Source: Aliiglaciecola lipolytica (GTDB taxonomy: Bacteria > Pseudomonadota > Gammaproteobacteria > Enterobacterales > Alteromonadaceae). Taken from it: 64,000 bases of DNA. A model generated the notes under the pieces. It searched no databases and was not told where the DNA came from. It saw only the letters and a program-made list of their open reading frames with translations. The position numbers and the translations under genes are program-made. Positions 53,639 to 63,264 of this stretch are shown here, in pieces. The stretch is taken from the NCBI RefSeq assembly GCF_018860635.1, contig NZ_JAHKPT010000021.1, forward strand, positions 590,674 through 654,673, in the 5' to 3' direction. How positions within the stretch are numbered: position 1 is the stretch's first letter; the number at the start of each line of letters is the position of its first letter.

Positions 53639-53813
53639 CCCATATATCTGTGGGGTCACCAATAAGTCAGCCGTTGAAATATATCCAGTGGATTTACATC
53701 CTGAGTTGGCTGTTCTGCATAGAGAAGTTTATAGCGGTAGATACACTAATTTGTACCCCTAAATGTCAAACTATCAACGGTCATTAGCGAACCTTCTCCG
53801 ATCAAAAACGCAT

Positions 53814-53861
53814 AAAAAAACCCTGTTAATCACCGTTTTTAGTGGCTTTGGCAGGGTTTTT
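53814..53861 (-). terminator. Terminator of ssrA
   Basis: On the minus strand AAAAACCCTG and CAGGGTTTTTTT form the outer stem of a branched hairpin followed by a T run, 22 bases past the tmRNA 3' end. Confidence 0.82.
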
Positions 53862-53882
53862 GTCGTTCGTCGAACGTAAATT

Positions 53883-54242
53883 TGGTGGAGCTGGCGGGAC
53901 TTGAACCCGCGTCCAGAAAGCTTCAACCGTCGGTACTACATGCTTATTTTGTCTTTTATTTAACTATTTTGGACTCCGACAAACAGGATTCCTAGTAGCT
54001 GTTCCGATACTATTTCGCGGTTCAACCTCGGACAAGTTTCCCTCGCTATTCTATTAGTATGACCTTCCAAACCTTCACGAATAGAAGACGGCTGAAGTGG
54101 AAGGGCCTATACAGGTTATTAAGCTGCTAGTGCGTAGTTTTCGTCGTTTGCGACTATTTTTTTGCGGCTGTTTAAAGAGGCAAACCGCACCTCTGCATGC
54201 ACCTAAGGCATCCCGATTCCTGTCGAATCCAAAATCAGCCCC
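53883..54242 (-). ncRNA. ssrA: tmRNA (ssrA), tag peptide (A)ANDENYALAA
   Basis: 360 nt. The 5' end GGGGCTGATTTTGGATTCGA and 3' end CAAGTCCCGCCAGCTCCACCA-type sequence form the alanyl-tRNA-like domain with encoded CCA and the G-U pair. The tag frame (54119-54151) reads ANDENYALAA, followed by two stops (TAATAA); it is the same as in E. coli. It rescues ribosomes stalled on broken mRNA and marks products for ClpXP. smpB lies 1.7 kb away. Confidence 0.97.
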
Positions 54243-54608
54243 GATGTAGTACTTTTTCAAGTAGCAGATAGGATAACACATCCTTCTCTAAAACAATATG
54301 TGGGGACAATAAATTTTACTTCAAGTGCTTGGGTTTTAATCGTTTTTTTATAGTTTGCGTTTTTGAGTATTATTTTTGTTCAATTGTTCTGATTAAAACG
54401 CGGCGGATTAGACCTTATTTAATCTCAATGGGGCTGGCATTAGCATTTTGACAACCTAGGGCATAGAGATGATAAGATTTTGCGAGTGAGTTATATGTAA
54501 GCTTTAAATCATATTTTTAAGATATCTAAACATTGGGTGGTTGCTGAATTACGGCTATTTTTGTTTTGATAGCATAATCAGTAGTTTTTTCCATCATAAG
54601 AAGGGTGT
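54243..54608. other. Intergenic region holding the ssrA and oxidoreductase promoters
   Basis: A pre-tmRNA leader probably starts 25-30 bases upstream of the mature 5' end, after a TATCCT-like -10; the -35 is unclear. The remainder is AT-rich with no gene. The oxidoreductase ATG at 54609 has AAGGGTG upstream. Confidence 0.45.
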
Positions 54609-55847
54609 ATGTCTTCAGATATATTTGCAGAATTTTCGTTACCTTGCGGTAAAACATTAAAAAACCGTTTTGTCAAAGGGGCAATGGAAGAAAACCTAGC
54701 CAATGCCAAACAATTACCCGATGAAACCTTGTTCAATTTGTATCAAAAGTGGGCGCAGGGCGGAGTAGGCTTAATTATTACTGGTAACGTAATGGTTGAT
54801 CATATGGCCATGACTGGTCCTGGAGGCATGGCATTAGAACAAGATACCGATTTAGTACCCTTTCAAACATTGGCGCAAAAAGCCAAACAAAATAATACAC
54901 AGGTGTGGATGCAAATTAATCATCCTGGACGACAGGTATTTAAGAAAATGGGCGGTAAAGTGCTGTCAGCATCTGATGTGGCACTGGATCTTGGTAAACA
55001 CTCTAAACTGTTTAGCCAACCTAAAGCAATGTCGGAAGAGGAAATTGAAGACGTTATTCAACGATTTAAGCGCACCGCATTATTGGCAGAAAAAGCGGGG
55101 TTTGACGGCGTTGAGGTGCATGCCGCGCATGGTTATTTACTGGCTCAATTTTTATCGCCTTTAGTGAATAAACGTAGCGATCGCTGGGGAGGAAGTTTAG
55201 AAAATCGAGCTCGCTTACTATTGGAAATTGTTAGCCAAATAAGGGCTGCTTGTGCTGCCGATTTTGCTGTTGCAGTAAAGTTAAACTCTGCTGATTTTCA
55301 ACGTGGAGGTTTTGATGTCGAGGATGCCTTAGCGGTAGTTAAAATGCTTGAATCATTAAACGTCGATGTAATTGAGCTTTCAGGTGGTAGCTACGAAGCT
55401 CCTGCCATGCAAGGGCGTACAGCGGATGATCGAACACTTGCAAGAGAAGCGTATTTTCTTGAGTTTGCAAGTCAAATTGCCCAACAAAGCCAGATACCAA
55501 TTATGACTACTGGTGGCATCAAACGTTTACCGGTGGCCCAAAAAGTACTCGACTCTGGTGTTGATTTAGTAGGAATGGCCACTGCGCTTGCCTACAATCC
55601 TGATTTACCTAATCATTGGCAACAGGTGCCTGGAATGGTCAGCATGACACCGAAGGTTGAATGGAAAAATAAAACCTTAAGTGGAATGGCAAATATGGCC
55701 CTTGTAAAACGCCAATTGCGTCGCATTGGCACGGGAAAACCTGCAAAAATTGATGCTTCAGCCATATATACATTAATCTTGGAGCAAATTTTGTCTGCTA
55801 AGTTAACCAAGCGTTATCGTCGTAATGTGAAACTTGGTGCTGAATAG
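54609..55847 (+). CDS. NADH:flavin oxidoreductase, Old Yellow Enzyme family
   Basis: 412 aa TIM barrel with FMN. The N-terminal KTLKNRFVKGAMEENLA, MQINHPGRQ, and the strong family block VEVHAAHGYLLAQFLSPLVNKRSDRWGGSLENRARLLLEI are present; the His-Ala-Ala-His region holds the substrate-binding pair. The FeS domain of 2,4-dienoyl-CoA reductases is absent (ends at about 412), so it is a single-domain ene-reductase type. Physiological substrate unknown. Convergent with smpB. Confidence 0.9.
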   Translation: MSSDIFAEFSLPCGKTLKNRFVKGAMEENLANAKQLPDETLFNLYQKWAQGGVGLIITGNVMVDHMAMTGPGGMALEQDTDLVPFQTLAQKAKQNNTQVWMQINHPGRQVFKKMGGKVLSASDVALDLGKHSKLFSQPKAMSEEEIEDVIQRFKRTALLAEKAGFDGVEVHAAHGYLLAQFLSPLVNKRSDRWGGSLENRARLLLEIVSQIRAACAADFAVAVKLNSADFQRGGFDVEDALAVVKMLESLNVDVIELSGGSYEAPAMQGRTADDRTLAREAYFLEFASQIAQQSQIPIMTTGGIKRLPVAQKVLDSGVDLVGMATALAYNPDLPNHWQQVPGMVSMTPKVEWKNKTLSGMANMALVKRQLRRIGTGKPAKIDASAIYTLILEQILSAKLTKRYRRNVKLGAE

Positions 55848-55917
55848 TATTTTTGTATTTTGCATAAAAGAACCTAACCAACAGGGTTTGATTAGGCTCA
55901 TTGCCTGATAATTGTAA

Positions 55918-56397
55918 TCAGGCGCTATGTTTCATCATGCGTTCTTTTTGACGTGCCCAATCACGATCTTTAACCGTATCCCGTTTGTCATGGGCGTCTT
56001 TACCTTTGGCTAAGTGTATTTCTACTTTCACCCAGCATTGTTTCCAGTACATTGCCGTAGCAATAATCGAATAACCTTGGCGTTCGCGCGCGCCCATTAG
56101 CCGGTCAATTTCGCGGCGGTGAATAAGCAGTTTTTTTTGTCGATCAGGATCACACACAACATGGCTTGAGGCTTGGTTTAAAGGCGTGATTTTACACCCT
56201 TGTAAGTAGGCTTCGCCGTTGTGAATGTTCACAAAACTATCTGTTAAGTTAACTTTGCCTGCACGAATGCCTTTTACTTCCCAGCCTTGTAATTCTATAC
56301 CTGCTTCGATTTTATCTTGCAGGTGATAATCATGACGGGCTTTTTTGTTTAAAGCTATCGTGTTGCTTTGATTTGATTTAGCGTTCTTTTTCTTCAT
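55918..56397 (-). CDS. smpB: SsrA-binding protein SmpB
   Basis: 159 aa. [39 protein letters not shown]-like LNQASSHV and [14 protein letters not shown] are family signatures; the basic tail [19 protein letters not shown] enters the decoding centre. It brings tmRNA to stalled ribosomes. It is transcribed from the smpB/ratA intergenic region, divergent from ratA, as in E. coli. Confidence 0.96.
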   Translation of the reverse strand: MKKKNAKSNQSNTIALNKKARHDYHLQDKIEAGIELQGWEVKGIRAGKVNLTDSFVNIHNGEAYLQGCKITPLNQASSHVVCDPDRQKKLLIHRREIDRLMGARERQGYSIIATAMYWKQCWVKVEIHLAKGKDAHDKRDTVKDRDWARQKERMMKHSA

Positions 56398-56537
56398 AGT
56401 GGCGAATTATATCAGGACCAATTAATTTGTCTGTAGAAGAGTTAAAAAATAGTTGTATTTACATGGATGAACTATGAAATATGATATTTCGTGGTAAACT
56501 TCAACGAGAAATTGCAAGGTTACATAGAGGAAAATGA

Positions 56538-56969
56538 ATGGCAAGTGTTCATCGCAGTGCGCTAGTAGCATTTAGTGCCGAATCGATGTTTGATTTAGTC
56601 AATGACGTAGCTTCTTATCCTGAATTTTTGCCTGGCTGCGCACAAACTAAAGTACTAGAACATAACAAAGATTCGATGAAAGCGGCTGTGCTCATTGCCA
56701 AAGCGGGTGTTAAACAATGGTTCACTACGCTAAATGCGTTAGATAGAGGCAAAACCATTGAAATGAATTTAGTTGAAGGGCCTTTCTCGCATTTAAGTGG
56801 TGGCTGGTCTTTTACTGCATTAGCTGATGATGCCTGTAAAATTGAATTGAAACTGGATTTTGCGTTCTCCAGTCGATTGGCTGAAATGGCCTTTGGAAAA
56901 GTGTTTAACACAGTCGCAACTAATATGGTGAATGCCTTTACCGCCAGAGCAAAAGAGGTATACCTATGA
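56538..56969 (+). CDS. ratA: RatA, START/COQ10-domain protein
   Basis: 143 aa. [30 protein letters not shown] is the START-domain opening and [10 protein letters not shown] the end. It is called a toxin that blocks 70S association in E. coli (RatA) but is also close to ubiquinone-binding Coq10 proteins, so the biological role may be lipid or quinone binding. GAGGAAAA precedes the ATG. It overlaps rnfH by 4 bases. Confidence 0.92.
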   Translation: MASVHRSALVAFSAESMFDLVNDVASYPEFLPGCAQTKVLEHNKDSMKAAVLIAKAGVKQWFTTLNALDRGKTIEMNLVEGPFSHLSGGWSFTALADDACKIELKLDFAFSSRLAEMAFGKVFNTVATNMVNAFTARAKEVYL

Positions 56970-57298
56970 CCGACTCGCAAATCACTGTTGAAGTAGTGTA
57001 CGGCTTGCCTAAAGAACAGGCGCTTATCAGTGTAACAATAGAGAAGGGCAAGACAGCAGAAGAAGCAATTCAAGCATCTGGTATTTTACGTCGTTTTCCT
57101 GAGATAGATTTATCGGTGTTGAAAATAGGTAATTGGAATCGGACATGTAAACTTACCGACATACCTAATGACGGCGATAGAATAGAGATATATCGTCCGC
57201 TAATTGCTGACCCTAAAGAAGTACGTCGAATACGCGCTGAAAAGGCCAAAGTAGAAGGGCGGGCAGATAAAGTCACAGGTGGCCGAGTAAAGTCGTAA
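56966..57298 (+). CDS. rnfH: RnfH / RatB ubiquitin-like protein
   Basis: 110 aa. [34 protein letters not shown] and [25 protein letters not shown] are family signatures of the beta-grasp RnfH proteins. It is encoded with ratA in many gammaproteobacteria. The molecular role is unsettled. The C-terminal tail is basic. Confidence 0.92.
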   Translation: MTDSQITVEVVYGLPKEQALISVTIEKGKTAEEAIQASGILRRFPEIDLSVLKIGNWNRTCKLTDIPNDGDRIEIYRPLIADPKEVRRIRAEKAKVEGRADKVTGGRVKS

Positions 57299-57480
57299 AT
57301 TAGCAGGTGCTTTAGGTAAATAGAACGTTTTTTTTGCATATGTTTAGTTAGATTGACCTTAATCCCTTGCACTGAAGTTGCGCTCAAGCACGTCATTCAT
57401 GGCTAAACGCCCATGGGCCCACTATCGTTCGGTAATAGTGGAAATCATAACTAATTAAGTAACTAAAAAAGAATTTTAAA

Positions 57481-58473
57481 ATGGCGATTCAGTGGTATCC
57501 CGGGCACATGCATAAGGCCCAAAAAGAGATAAAAGATGTGCTACCTAGCGTGGATCTGGTCATCGAAGTGCTAGATGCACGGATACCATATTCCAGTGAA
57601 AATCCTGCGATTAAACACTTAAGAGGTGATAAACCTTGCATCAAAGTGCTGAGTAAAACAGATTTGGCTGATCCTGAACTCACCCTTAAATGGCAAGATT
57701 ATTTAGAGCAAGAAAAAGGCGTTAAAACCTTTCCCACCACCACAGAACAACCGGCCAAAATTAAACAAATAGTTGATTTGTGTCGCAAAATGTTACCCGA
57801 AAAAGACGCAGGCATTAAATCTATTAATACCATGATTGTGGGTATTCCTAATGTCGGGAAATCGACACTGATTAATACCTTAGCTGACAGAGTTATTGCG
57901 CAAACTGGGAATGTTCCAGCGGTTACTAAAACTCAGCAACGGATTAATTTGGGCAGCGGCATTGTGTTATTTGATACTCCAGGTATTTTGTGGCCCAAAA
58001 TTGAAAATGAAAACAGTAGTTATCGTTTGGCAGCGTCTGGCGCGATTAAAGATACGGCGATGGATTACGAAGATGTTGGATTTTATGCGGCGGATTACCT
58101 GATTAAAGCCTATCCTGAGTTAATGAAAGAGCGATTTGCTTTAGAATCCATACCTGAAACTGAAATTGAATTTTTAGAAGCTGCGGCAAGCAAACGAGGT
58201 GCCTTACGTGCAGGGGGGAGGGTTAATTTACATAAAATTTGTGAACTACTGATTAATGAACTTCGTTCCGGTAAATTAGGCCGTATCACCTTAGAAACGC
58301 CAGATATGGTGATTAAAGAAGAAAAACTTGTGGCGGAATTAGCAGCTCAAAAAATAGCTGAAAAAGAAGCCAAAAAACAACGTTTCAAGGACGGTTCTGC
58401 AACCCCAAATAAGCGTGATGCTAAAGCCATAAAAATGGAGGGAAAAACTAAAAATAAACGACGTAAACGTTGA
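57481..58473 (+). CDS. ylqF: Ribosome biogenesis GTPase YlqF/RbgA
   Basis: 330 aa circularly permuted GTPase. The G4 motif SKTD comes first (around 60), then G1 GIPNVGKST (around 121), then G3 DTPG (DTPGILWPK). N-terminal MAIQWYPGHMHKAQKEI is diagnostic of YlqF. It acts in late 50S subunit assembly. The lysine-rich C-terminal tail (EGKTKNKRRKR) fits RNA binding. Single gene; a hairpin lies upstream at about 57418-57440. Confidence 0.95.
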   Translation: MAIQWYPGHMHKAQKEIKDVLPSVDLVIEVLDARIPYSSENPAIKHLRGDKPCIKVLSKTDLADPELTLKWQDYLEQEKGVKTFPTTTEQPAKIKQIVDLCRKMLPEKDAGIKSINTMIVGIPNVGKSTLINTLADRVIAQTGNVPAVTKTQQRINLGSGIVLFDTPGILWPKIENENSSYRLAASGAIKDTAMDYEDVGFYAADYLIKAYPELMKERFALESIPETEIEFLEAAASKRGALRAGGRVNLHKICELLINELRSGKLGRITLETPDMVIKEEKLVAELAAQKIAEKEAKKQRFKDGSATPNKRDAKAIKMEGKTKNKRRKR

Positions 58474-58599
58474 AATGGGTAGCCTAATTTTACCGAATAT
58501 TCAAATGTTTGGGTAAAAAAATCACCGTTCGGTTAGCGTTTCCAAGTAATTAGACGGAACGGGCTTTTGCTCTATACTTAATAAGTATTCATTTTGTAG

Positions 58600-60003
58600 A
58601 TGATCTTGATGACTGACTTTATTGAGCTAAATACCAAGAAGCTTCTCGAAAACGCCCACATTGGCGTCGTTATCCATCGCTGGGATACTTCCGTTATATA
58701 CGCAAACCCAACGTCATTACGTTTATTAAGATTGAGCTATAAACAAATAATCGGTAAAAGTTCCATCGATCCTCAGTGGCGATTTTTAGATGAGTCAGGC
58801 AAAAAACTGCTGATTGAAGATTATCCTGTCAATAAAGTAAAACGAACCCGTGAACGCCTCAAAAACGAGGTGCTTGGTGTGTTAGACAGCTCTGTGGATA
58901 CTATTAGTTGGTTTTTTATTAACGCCTATTTTGAAGGGGAACCTGGCAGCCCAGAAGCCTTTATTGTGGTGACCTTTACTGATATTTCAGATTCTAAACA
59001 ATTGTTTTCCTTTAAAGCCATTGTTGAAAACACCCAAGACATGGTAATCGTTACAGACGCGACAGATATTAACTACCCACTTAGTCCCAAAATTATTTAC
59101 GTCAATAAAGCCTTCGAGAAAATGACCGGTTACAGTAAGGACAGTGTAATTGGTGAAACGCCGAGAATTTTACAAGGCCCTTTAACAGATAAAGAAACTA
59201 CTAATCGTATTCATCGTGCGCTGAAAAATTGTCAGGAAGTCAGTGAAACCTTATTAAACTATGATGCCAATGGCAGACCCTACTGGGTTGATATGAACAT
59301 CATTCCTCTCAAAAATAAATATGATGAAGTAACGCATTTTGCTGCCATAGAGCGTGACATTTCAGAACGTAAATTTTATCTCGAGCAATTAAAAAACAAA
59401 AACAATGAATTCAAAAAGTTGAAGACGGAACTAGAAAACTTAATTGATGAAAGAACCAAAGAGCTTCGTCAAGCCAACGCTAAACTAGAAAAAATAGCCT
59501 ACTACGATCCTTTAACTAATATCCCCAATCGACGTTTTTTTATTGATCATGCCCACCGGTTAATTAAGTCGTGTAACAGGCGAGGGGCGTTGGTTGCTTT
59601 TGGTTTATTAGATATTGATGATTTTAAGGTGTTTAATGATAGCTTTGGTCATGATGCTGGTGATATTGTCCTAGTAGATATCGCTAAATTCTTAAATGGT
59701 TTCTTTCGAGTAGATGACGCTTTTTGTCGATACGGAGGAGAAGAGTTCGCCTTTGTTGCAGCAATTAAAGAAGCCGATGATGCAACTAGTTTGGCGGACC
59801 GCCTGTTGGACGGAATTCGTAACCTTAAAATAGATATTAACGCTACCACGCAGATATCGGTAACTGTGAGTATGGGGGTGCAAGTGTCTATGCCCTCGGA
59901 AGAACTCGATTTAGAAAAAGGTTTAAAAGATGCCGACGTCACACTTTATCAATCAAAAGGAGAGGGCAAGAATCAAGTTAAAATCACCTTCGAACATAGA
60001 TGA
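58600..60003 (+). CDS. PAS-PAS-GGDEF diguanylate cyclase
   Basis: 467 aa. PAS1 (about 10-125), PAS2 with PAC (about 135-265: VNKAFEKMTGYSKDSVIGETPRILQGP is a typical FAD/LOV-like or heme PAS, followed by IERDISERK), a coiled coil, then GGDEF (about 305-465). The active loop is YGGEEF and the allosteric I-site RVDD is exactly five residues upstream, so product inhibition is expected. Makes c-di-GMP. ATG 58600 and 58609 are both possible. Monocistronic, before a degenerate EAL protein. Confidence 0.93.
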   Translation: MILMTDFIELNTKKLLENAHIGVVIHRWDTSVIYANPTSLRLLRLSYKQIIGKSSIDPQWRFLDESGKKLLIEDYPVNKVKRTRERLKNEVLGVLDSSVDTISWFFINAYFEGEPGSPEAFIVVTFTDISDSKQLFSFKAIVENTQDMVIVTDATDINYPLSPKIIYVNKAFEKMTGYSKDSVIGETPRILQGPLTDKETTNRIHRALKNCQEVSETLLNYDANGRPYWVDMNIIPLKNKYDEVTHFAAIERDISERKFYLEQLKNKNNEFKKLKTELENLIDERTKELRQANAKLEKIAYYDPLTNIPNRRFFIDHAHRLIKSCNRRGALVAFGLLDIDDFKVFNDSFGHDAGDIVLVDIAKFLNGFFRVDDAFCRYGGEEFAFVAAIKEADDATSLADRLLDGIRNLKIDINATTQISVTVSMGVQVSMPSEELDLEKGLKDADVTLYQSKGEGKNQVKITFEHR

Positions 60004-60231
60004 TAAGTGACATATTTTGCTCCCGCTCCCTTTACCTAAAAATAAGTCACCTTTAAAAAGCCATCTTTAAAAAAGTAAAATGTTGACGCTAAAAATATTT
60101 ACCTGTGAGTGCCAACCCTTAAATGCGCGTATTAGCTTAAAGTGGAATATAAAAATGTTACACATCTGTTTATAATTCACAGTTAAAAGATTATTATTAA
60201 ATTATACACTTGTTGTATTTTTAGGAAGCCT

Positions 60232-61452
60232 GTGGAAGAGACTATTTTATTTGCTAGACAACCTATTTTTGATAGAAATTGTAAAATGGTCGCCAGTGAG
60301 ATTCTTTATCGAGGAGATATATTCAACTCTGATAGTGATGCCAAAAATCTGATCGCCACACGCGACCTGCTAGTTAATGTTTGCACTTCAGTTTTCAATA
60401 GTAATGTAAACCTAGATCTTCCCATGTTAGTTAACGTTGATATGGATTTTTTAGACTCAGATTATTTTTTCCCTCTACCACCTCATAATCTTATTTTTGA
60501 AATATTAGAAACCGTTGAACCTAGTGAAAAAGCGTTAAAAAGAATCGCTGAATTAAGGCGTCTTGGTTACGAATTTGCTTTAGATGACTACATTCTTGAA
60601 CCCTCTAAATTTCCTTTTTTCAAACATATTAAAATATTAAAAATTGATATCCTTGATATTAATTTCAATAAATTAAAAGCTGTTTTTCCGAAATTAAAAA
60701 AAATTGGTTTTCAGTTATTGGCAGAAAAAGTTGAAGACCAAGCAAGTTTTGATGAATGCATGGAATTGGGTTTCGACTTATTCCAAGGTTATTTTTTGGA
60801 AAAACCGTCAATAATTACCGGTCAAAAAATTGATGCCAACAAAAATTCAGCATTGCAATTGGTTTCCCAGTTAAGTCGGACAGATATTGAAGCTGCAGAA
60901 GTTGCGGAGTTGATATCGCGCGATCCTGTACTCACTGTAAAAATATTAGCTCTTATAAATTGTCCAATTTATCAATTGGTTAGAGAGGTTAAGTCGGTTA
61001 AAGATGCGGTTGTTAGGCTTGGCTTAAACGTGGTCAAACAGTGGGCCATGATCTTAACTCTTGCATCAGAGTCGTCACAACCTTCAGAGTTATTTAGAAC
61101 CTTATTAATCAGAGCTAAAACCTTGGCGTTATTTTCTGATAGCCCAATCACAGGTGGTGTAAAAACTGATTCGTCAGAGAGTTTTCTGGTGGGATTGTTA
61201 TCTGGCATTGATGCTGTTTTTCAGGTTGAGATTAAAGATATTCTAGATAGTTTAACCCTCAGTGAATCTATTAAATCAGCATTGTTATCCCATGATAATG
61301 ATCTTGGGAAGTTACTGAAAAATACCATAGGTATTGAACGCTTAGACGATCAGGTATTCGAACGCCTGTCGAAACAGGAACTCGAATTATTTAAAAAGTG
61401 CTATTCACAAGCACTGAAATGGACTGACGAAGTGATGACCTATATTGATTAA
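60232..61452 (+). CDS. Degenerate EAL-HDOD signalling protein (YuxH/CdgJ type)
   Basis: 406 aa from a GTG at 60232, with AGGAAG just upstream. The N-terminal EAL-like domain (1-195) starts FARQPIFDRNCKMVASEILYRGD. The EAL motif becomes EILYR, but the catalytic DDFGTG is replaced by DDYILE, so phosphodiesterase activity is unlikely. The C-terminal HDOD domain (about 200-400, ELISRDPVLTVKILALINC) is typical of the YuxH/CdgJ family, which affects motility and biofilm. Codons are more AT-rich than neighbours. It follows the diguanylate cyclase by 228 bases, but has its own promoter region. Confidence 0.9.
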   Translation: MEETILFARQPIFDRNCKMVASEILYRGDIFNSDSDAKNLIATRDLLVNVCTSVFNSNVNLDLPMLVNVDMDFLDSDYFFPLPPHNLIFEILETVEPSEKALKRIAELRRLGYEFALDDYILEPSKFPFFKHIKILKIDILDINFNKLKAVFPKLKKIGFQLLAEKVEDQASFDECMELGFDLFQGYFLEKPSIITGQKIDANKNSALQLVSQLSRTDIEAAEVAELISRDPVLTVKILALINCPIYQLVREVKSVKDAVVRLGLNVVKQWAMILTLASESSQPSELFRTLLIRAKTLALFSDSPITGGVKTDSSESFLVGLLSGIDAVFQVEIKDILDSLTLSESIKSALLSHDNDLGKLLKNTIGIERLDDQVFERLSKQELELFKKCYSQALKWTDEVMTYID

Positions 61453-61544
61453 GTTTTTGTTACTCAACTTTAGTTAAAATCACTACTGAGCCCTGAAAAC
61501 TCACTAGTTTTTGAAAAGGCGACTTACAGTCTGAAGTCAAATCG

Positions 61545-62228
61545 TTAAAATCGCAAAGCCAGTGCATCACATAAAAACTTTTGAAAAGGCTGGGCTCTGC
61601 CATAGCGTCTAGCGACTTCCTCACATAGATTACCAGCAAATAAGAAATCTTCGGCAAGCGGACATATTGCGATAAAGTCTTTGCGCTTAATTTCTTCGAT
61701 TAATTTGTGATCAGCATTAAATCCTTTAGGTGGTCGTTTTAATTTCTCCCCTGAGAGGGCATAAATTTCGGTAAACGGTGCGTGTTGTATCGCGTCTTCG
61801 TATGAATCAGGTTTGAGAGCAATATAGTCACGAATTGATTTCAATGCGTCAGGTTCTGGACGCCAAGTTCCGACCCCTAAAAATACATTGTCCGGCTCGA
61901 TATGCAGGTAGAAACCTGGGGCGTGGACGTTTTTGCCAATTTCATGGCGGAACTGAATCCCAACGTTGGTTTTGTATGGAGATTTGTCTTTGGAAAAGCG
62001 CACATCTCGGTAGGGCCGCATCATAGAGCCACCTACTTTTTTTGGGATGGCTTCGTAATGGGGAGAAATCATTTTAATCCAAGTGTCCATACCCTCAATA
62101 AATTCTAGGGTAGGGGTGCGAACCTTATCTTCATACTCTTGTTTATGATCTGCAAACCAATTTTTATCATTGTTATTAGCCAACTGCCTCAGGAAAGTCA
62201 TCAAGCTTGGGTCGAAATGGGTAAACAT
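61545..62228 (-). CDS. DUF2461 (TIGR02453) protein
   Basis: 227 aa. NNDKNWFADHKQEYEDKVRTPTLEFI, GSMMRPYRDVRFSKDKSPYKTNVGIQF and the closing KLPKPPKGF-like RPPKGFNADHKLIEEI are the family signatures. Function is unknown; members are cytoplasmic and widely distributed. It follows ppsR by 11 bases on the same strand and is probably cotranscribed with it. Confidence 0.9.
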   Translation of the reverse strand: MFTHFDPSLMTFLRQLANNNDKNWFADHKQEYEDKVRTPTLEFIEGMDTWIKMISPHYEAIPKKVGGSMMRPYRDVRFSKDKSPYKTNVGIQFRHEIGKNVHAPGFYLHIEPDNVFLGVGTWRPEPDALKSIRDYIALKPDSYEDAIQHAPFTEIYALSGEKLKRPPKGFNADHKLIEEIKRKDFIAICPLAEDFLFAGNLCEEVARRYGRAQPFQKFLCDALALRF

Positions 62229-62239
62229 ACGATAACTTC

Positions 62240-63052
62240 CTAATATTTGCGTCTTTGAATACCTGTTTCAGCTAAAATTTTAGCTGACATCTCTTCTATG
62301 GAAAACTTGGTGCTGTTCAAAAATGGGATTTTTTCTTTACGATATAGATTTTCAACTTCTCTCAATTCCATTCGACACTGCTTCATTGACGCATAACGGC
62401 TATTGGCCCTTCTTTCAGAGCGTATTGAATGCAATCTTTCCGGTGCAATGGTTAATCCAAATAGCTTATCTTTAAAGCGCCTTAGTGCTGGGGGGAGTTT
62501 TAAAATATCGCCCATATCTTCTTCAGTGAAAGGGTAATTTGCTGCTTTAATACCAAATTGCAGAGCTAAATATAAACTGGTTGGAGTTTTACCCGAACGA
62601 GATACACCACACAAAATAATATCCGCTTCGTTATAGTCTTTAACATTAGAACCGTCATCATTTGCAAGGGCATAATTAACCGCATCAATTCTGTTGTCGT
62701 AAGTTTTTTCATGGATGCTGTGGGTACGATGTTTTTCCGGCATCGAAGGGACGCCTAATGCTTTTTCCAGAGGCGCAACAAATTGGTCAAGAAAGTTATA
62801 ATTAATGCCTACTGACTTAGCGACCATTTTTCTAACTTCGGTATTCACGATGGTATAAAATACTAAAGGACGCAAACCAGTCTCTTTGAATTCCTCTGAA
62901 ATTTTATTTAAGACTTTTTGGGCTTGTTGTTCAGTTTCTACGAATGGTTCTGTGTAATGTTTAAATTCGACGGTAAAAAGTGACAGCAATGCATGCCCAA
63001 ACACTTCCGCAGTAATGGCTGTGCCATCAGATATGTAAAAAGCTGATCTCAC
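62240..63052 (-). CDS. ppsR: PEP synthase regulatory protein (bifunctional kinase/pyrophosphorylase)
   Basis: 270 aa DUF299 protein. The P-loop CGVSRSGKTPTSLYLALQFGIKAANYPF is diagnostic. It uses ADP to phosphorylate, and phosphate to dephosphorylate, PEP synthetase on a threonine next to the catalytic His, so it switches the enzyme off and on. Divergent from ppsA, the usual arrangement. The C-terminal basic helices are as in the E. coli protein. Confidence 0.95.
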   Translation of the reverse strand: MRSAFYISDGTAITAEVFGHALLSLFTVEFKHYTEPFVETEQQAQKVLNKISEEFKETGLRPLVFYTIVNTEVRKMVAKSVGINYNFLDQFVAPLEKALGVPSMPEKHRTHSIHEKTYDNRIDAVNYALANDDGSNVKDYNEADIILCGVSRSGKTPTSLYLALQFGIKAANYPFTEEDMGDILKLPPALRRFKDKLFGLTIAPERLHSIRSERRANSRYASMKQCRMELREVENLYRKEKIPFLNSTKFSIEEMSAKILAETGIQRRKY

Positions 63053-63264
63053 TACAATTCCTTAACAATGTTGTAATTTTATTACAGAAAAAAATTAAAT
63101 TTTACTTTCTTCTTTACACCATTCTAAAATCCCTGACGCAAAAAGCCAGAAGGTGAACAAAATAAATTCATAAGCACCATTCTGACAACTTTATTGCATT
63201 AAAACTTATTTCGTTTGCGCCTTAGCAATCGGGCCCAGGACAAAAAAACTTTGAGGTGTTAGCA

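Noticed and set aside
53671-53780. 7-bp inverted repeats (CCGTTGA / TCAACGG) bounding about 110 bp upstream of the ssrA terminator, possible miniature element
   Set aside because: Arms are short, no target duplication is seen, and chance occurrence is easy in this much sequence.
54075-54281. 68-codon minus-strand frame over the tmRNA 5' half
   Set aside because: It overlaps the tmRNA and reads its structural sequence; only the 10-11-codon tag frame is translated.
53883-54608. tmRNA gene as an integration site for a genomic island
   Set aside because: The 3' end is followed directly by its own terminator, with no integrase gene and no repeat of the tmRNA end in the window.
57418-57440. Hairpin CCACTAT / ATAGTGG upstream of ylqF
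   Set aside because: No T run and no known RNA family; not enough to call a terminator or riboregulator.
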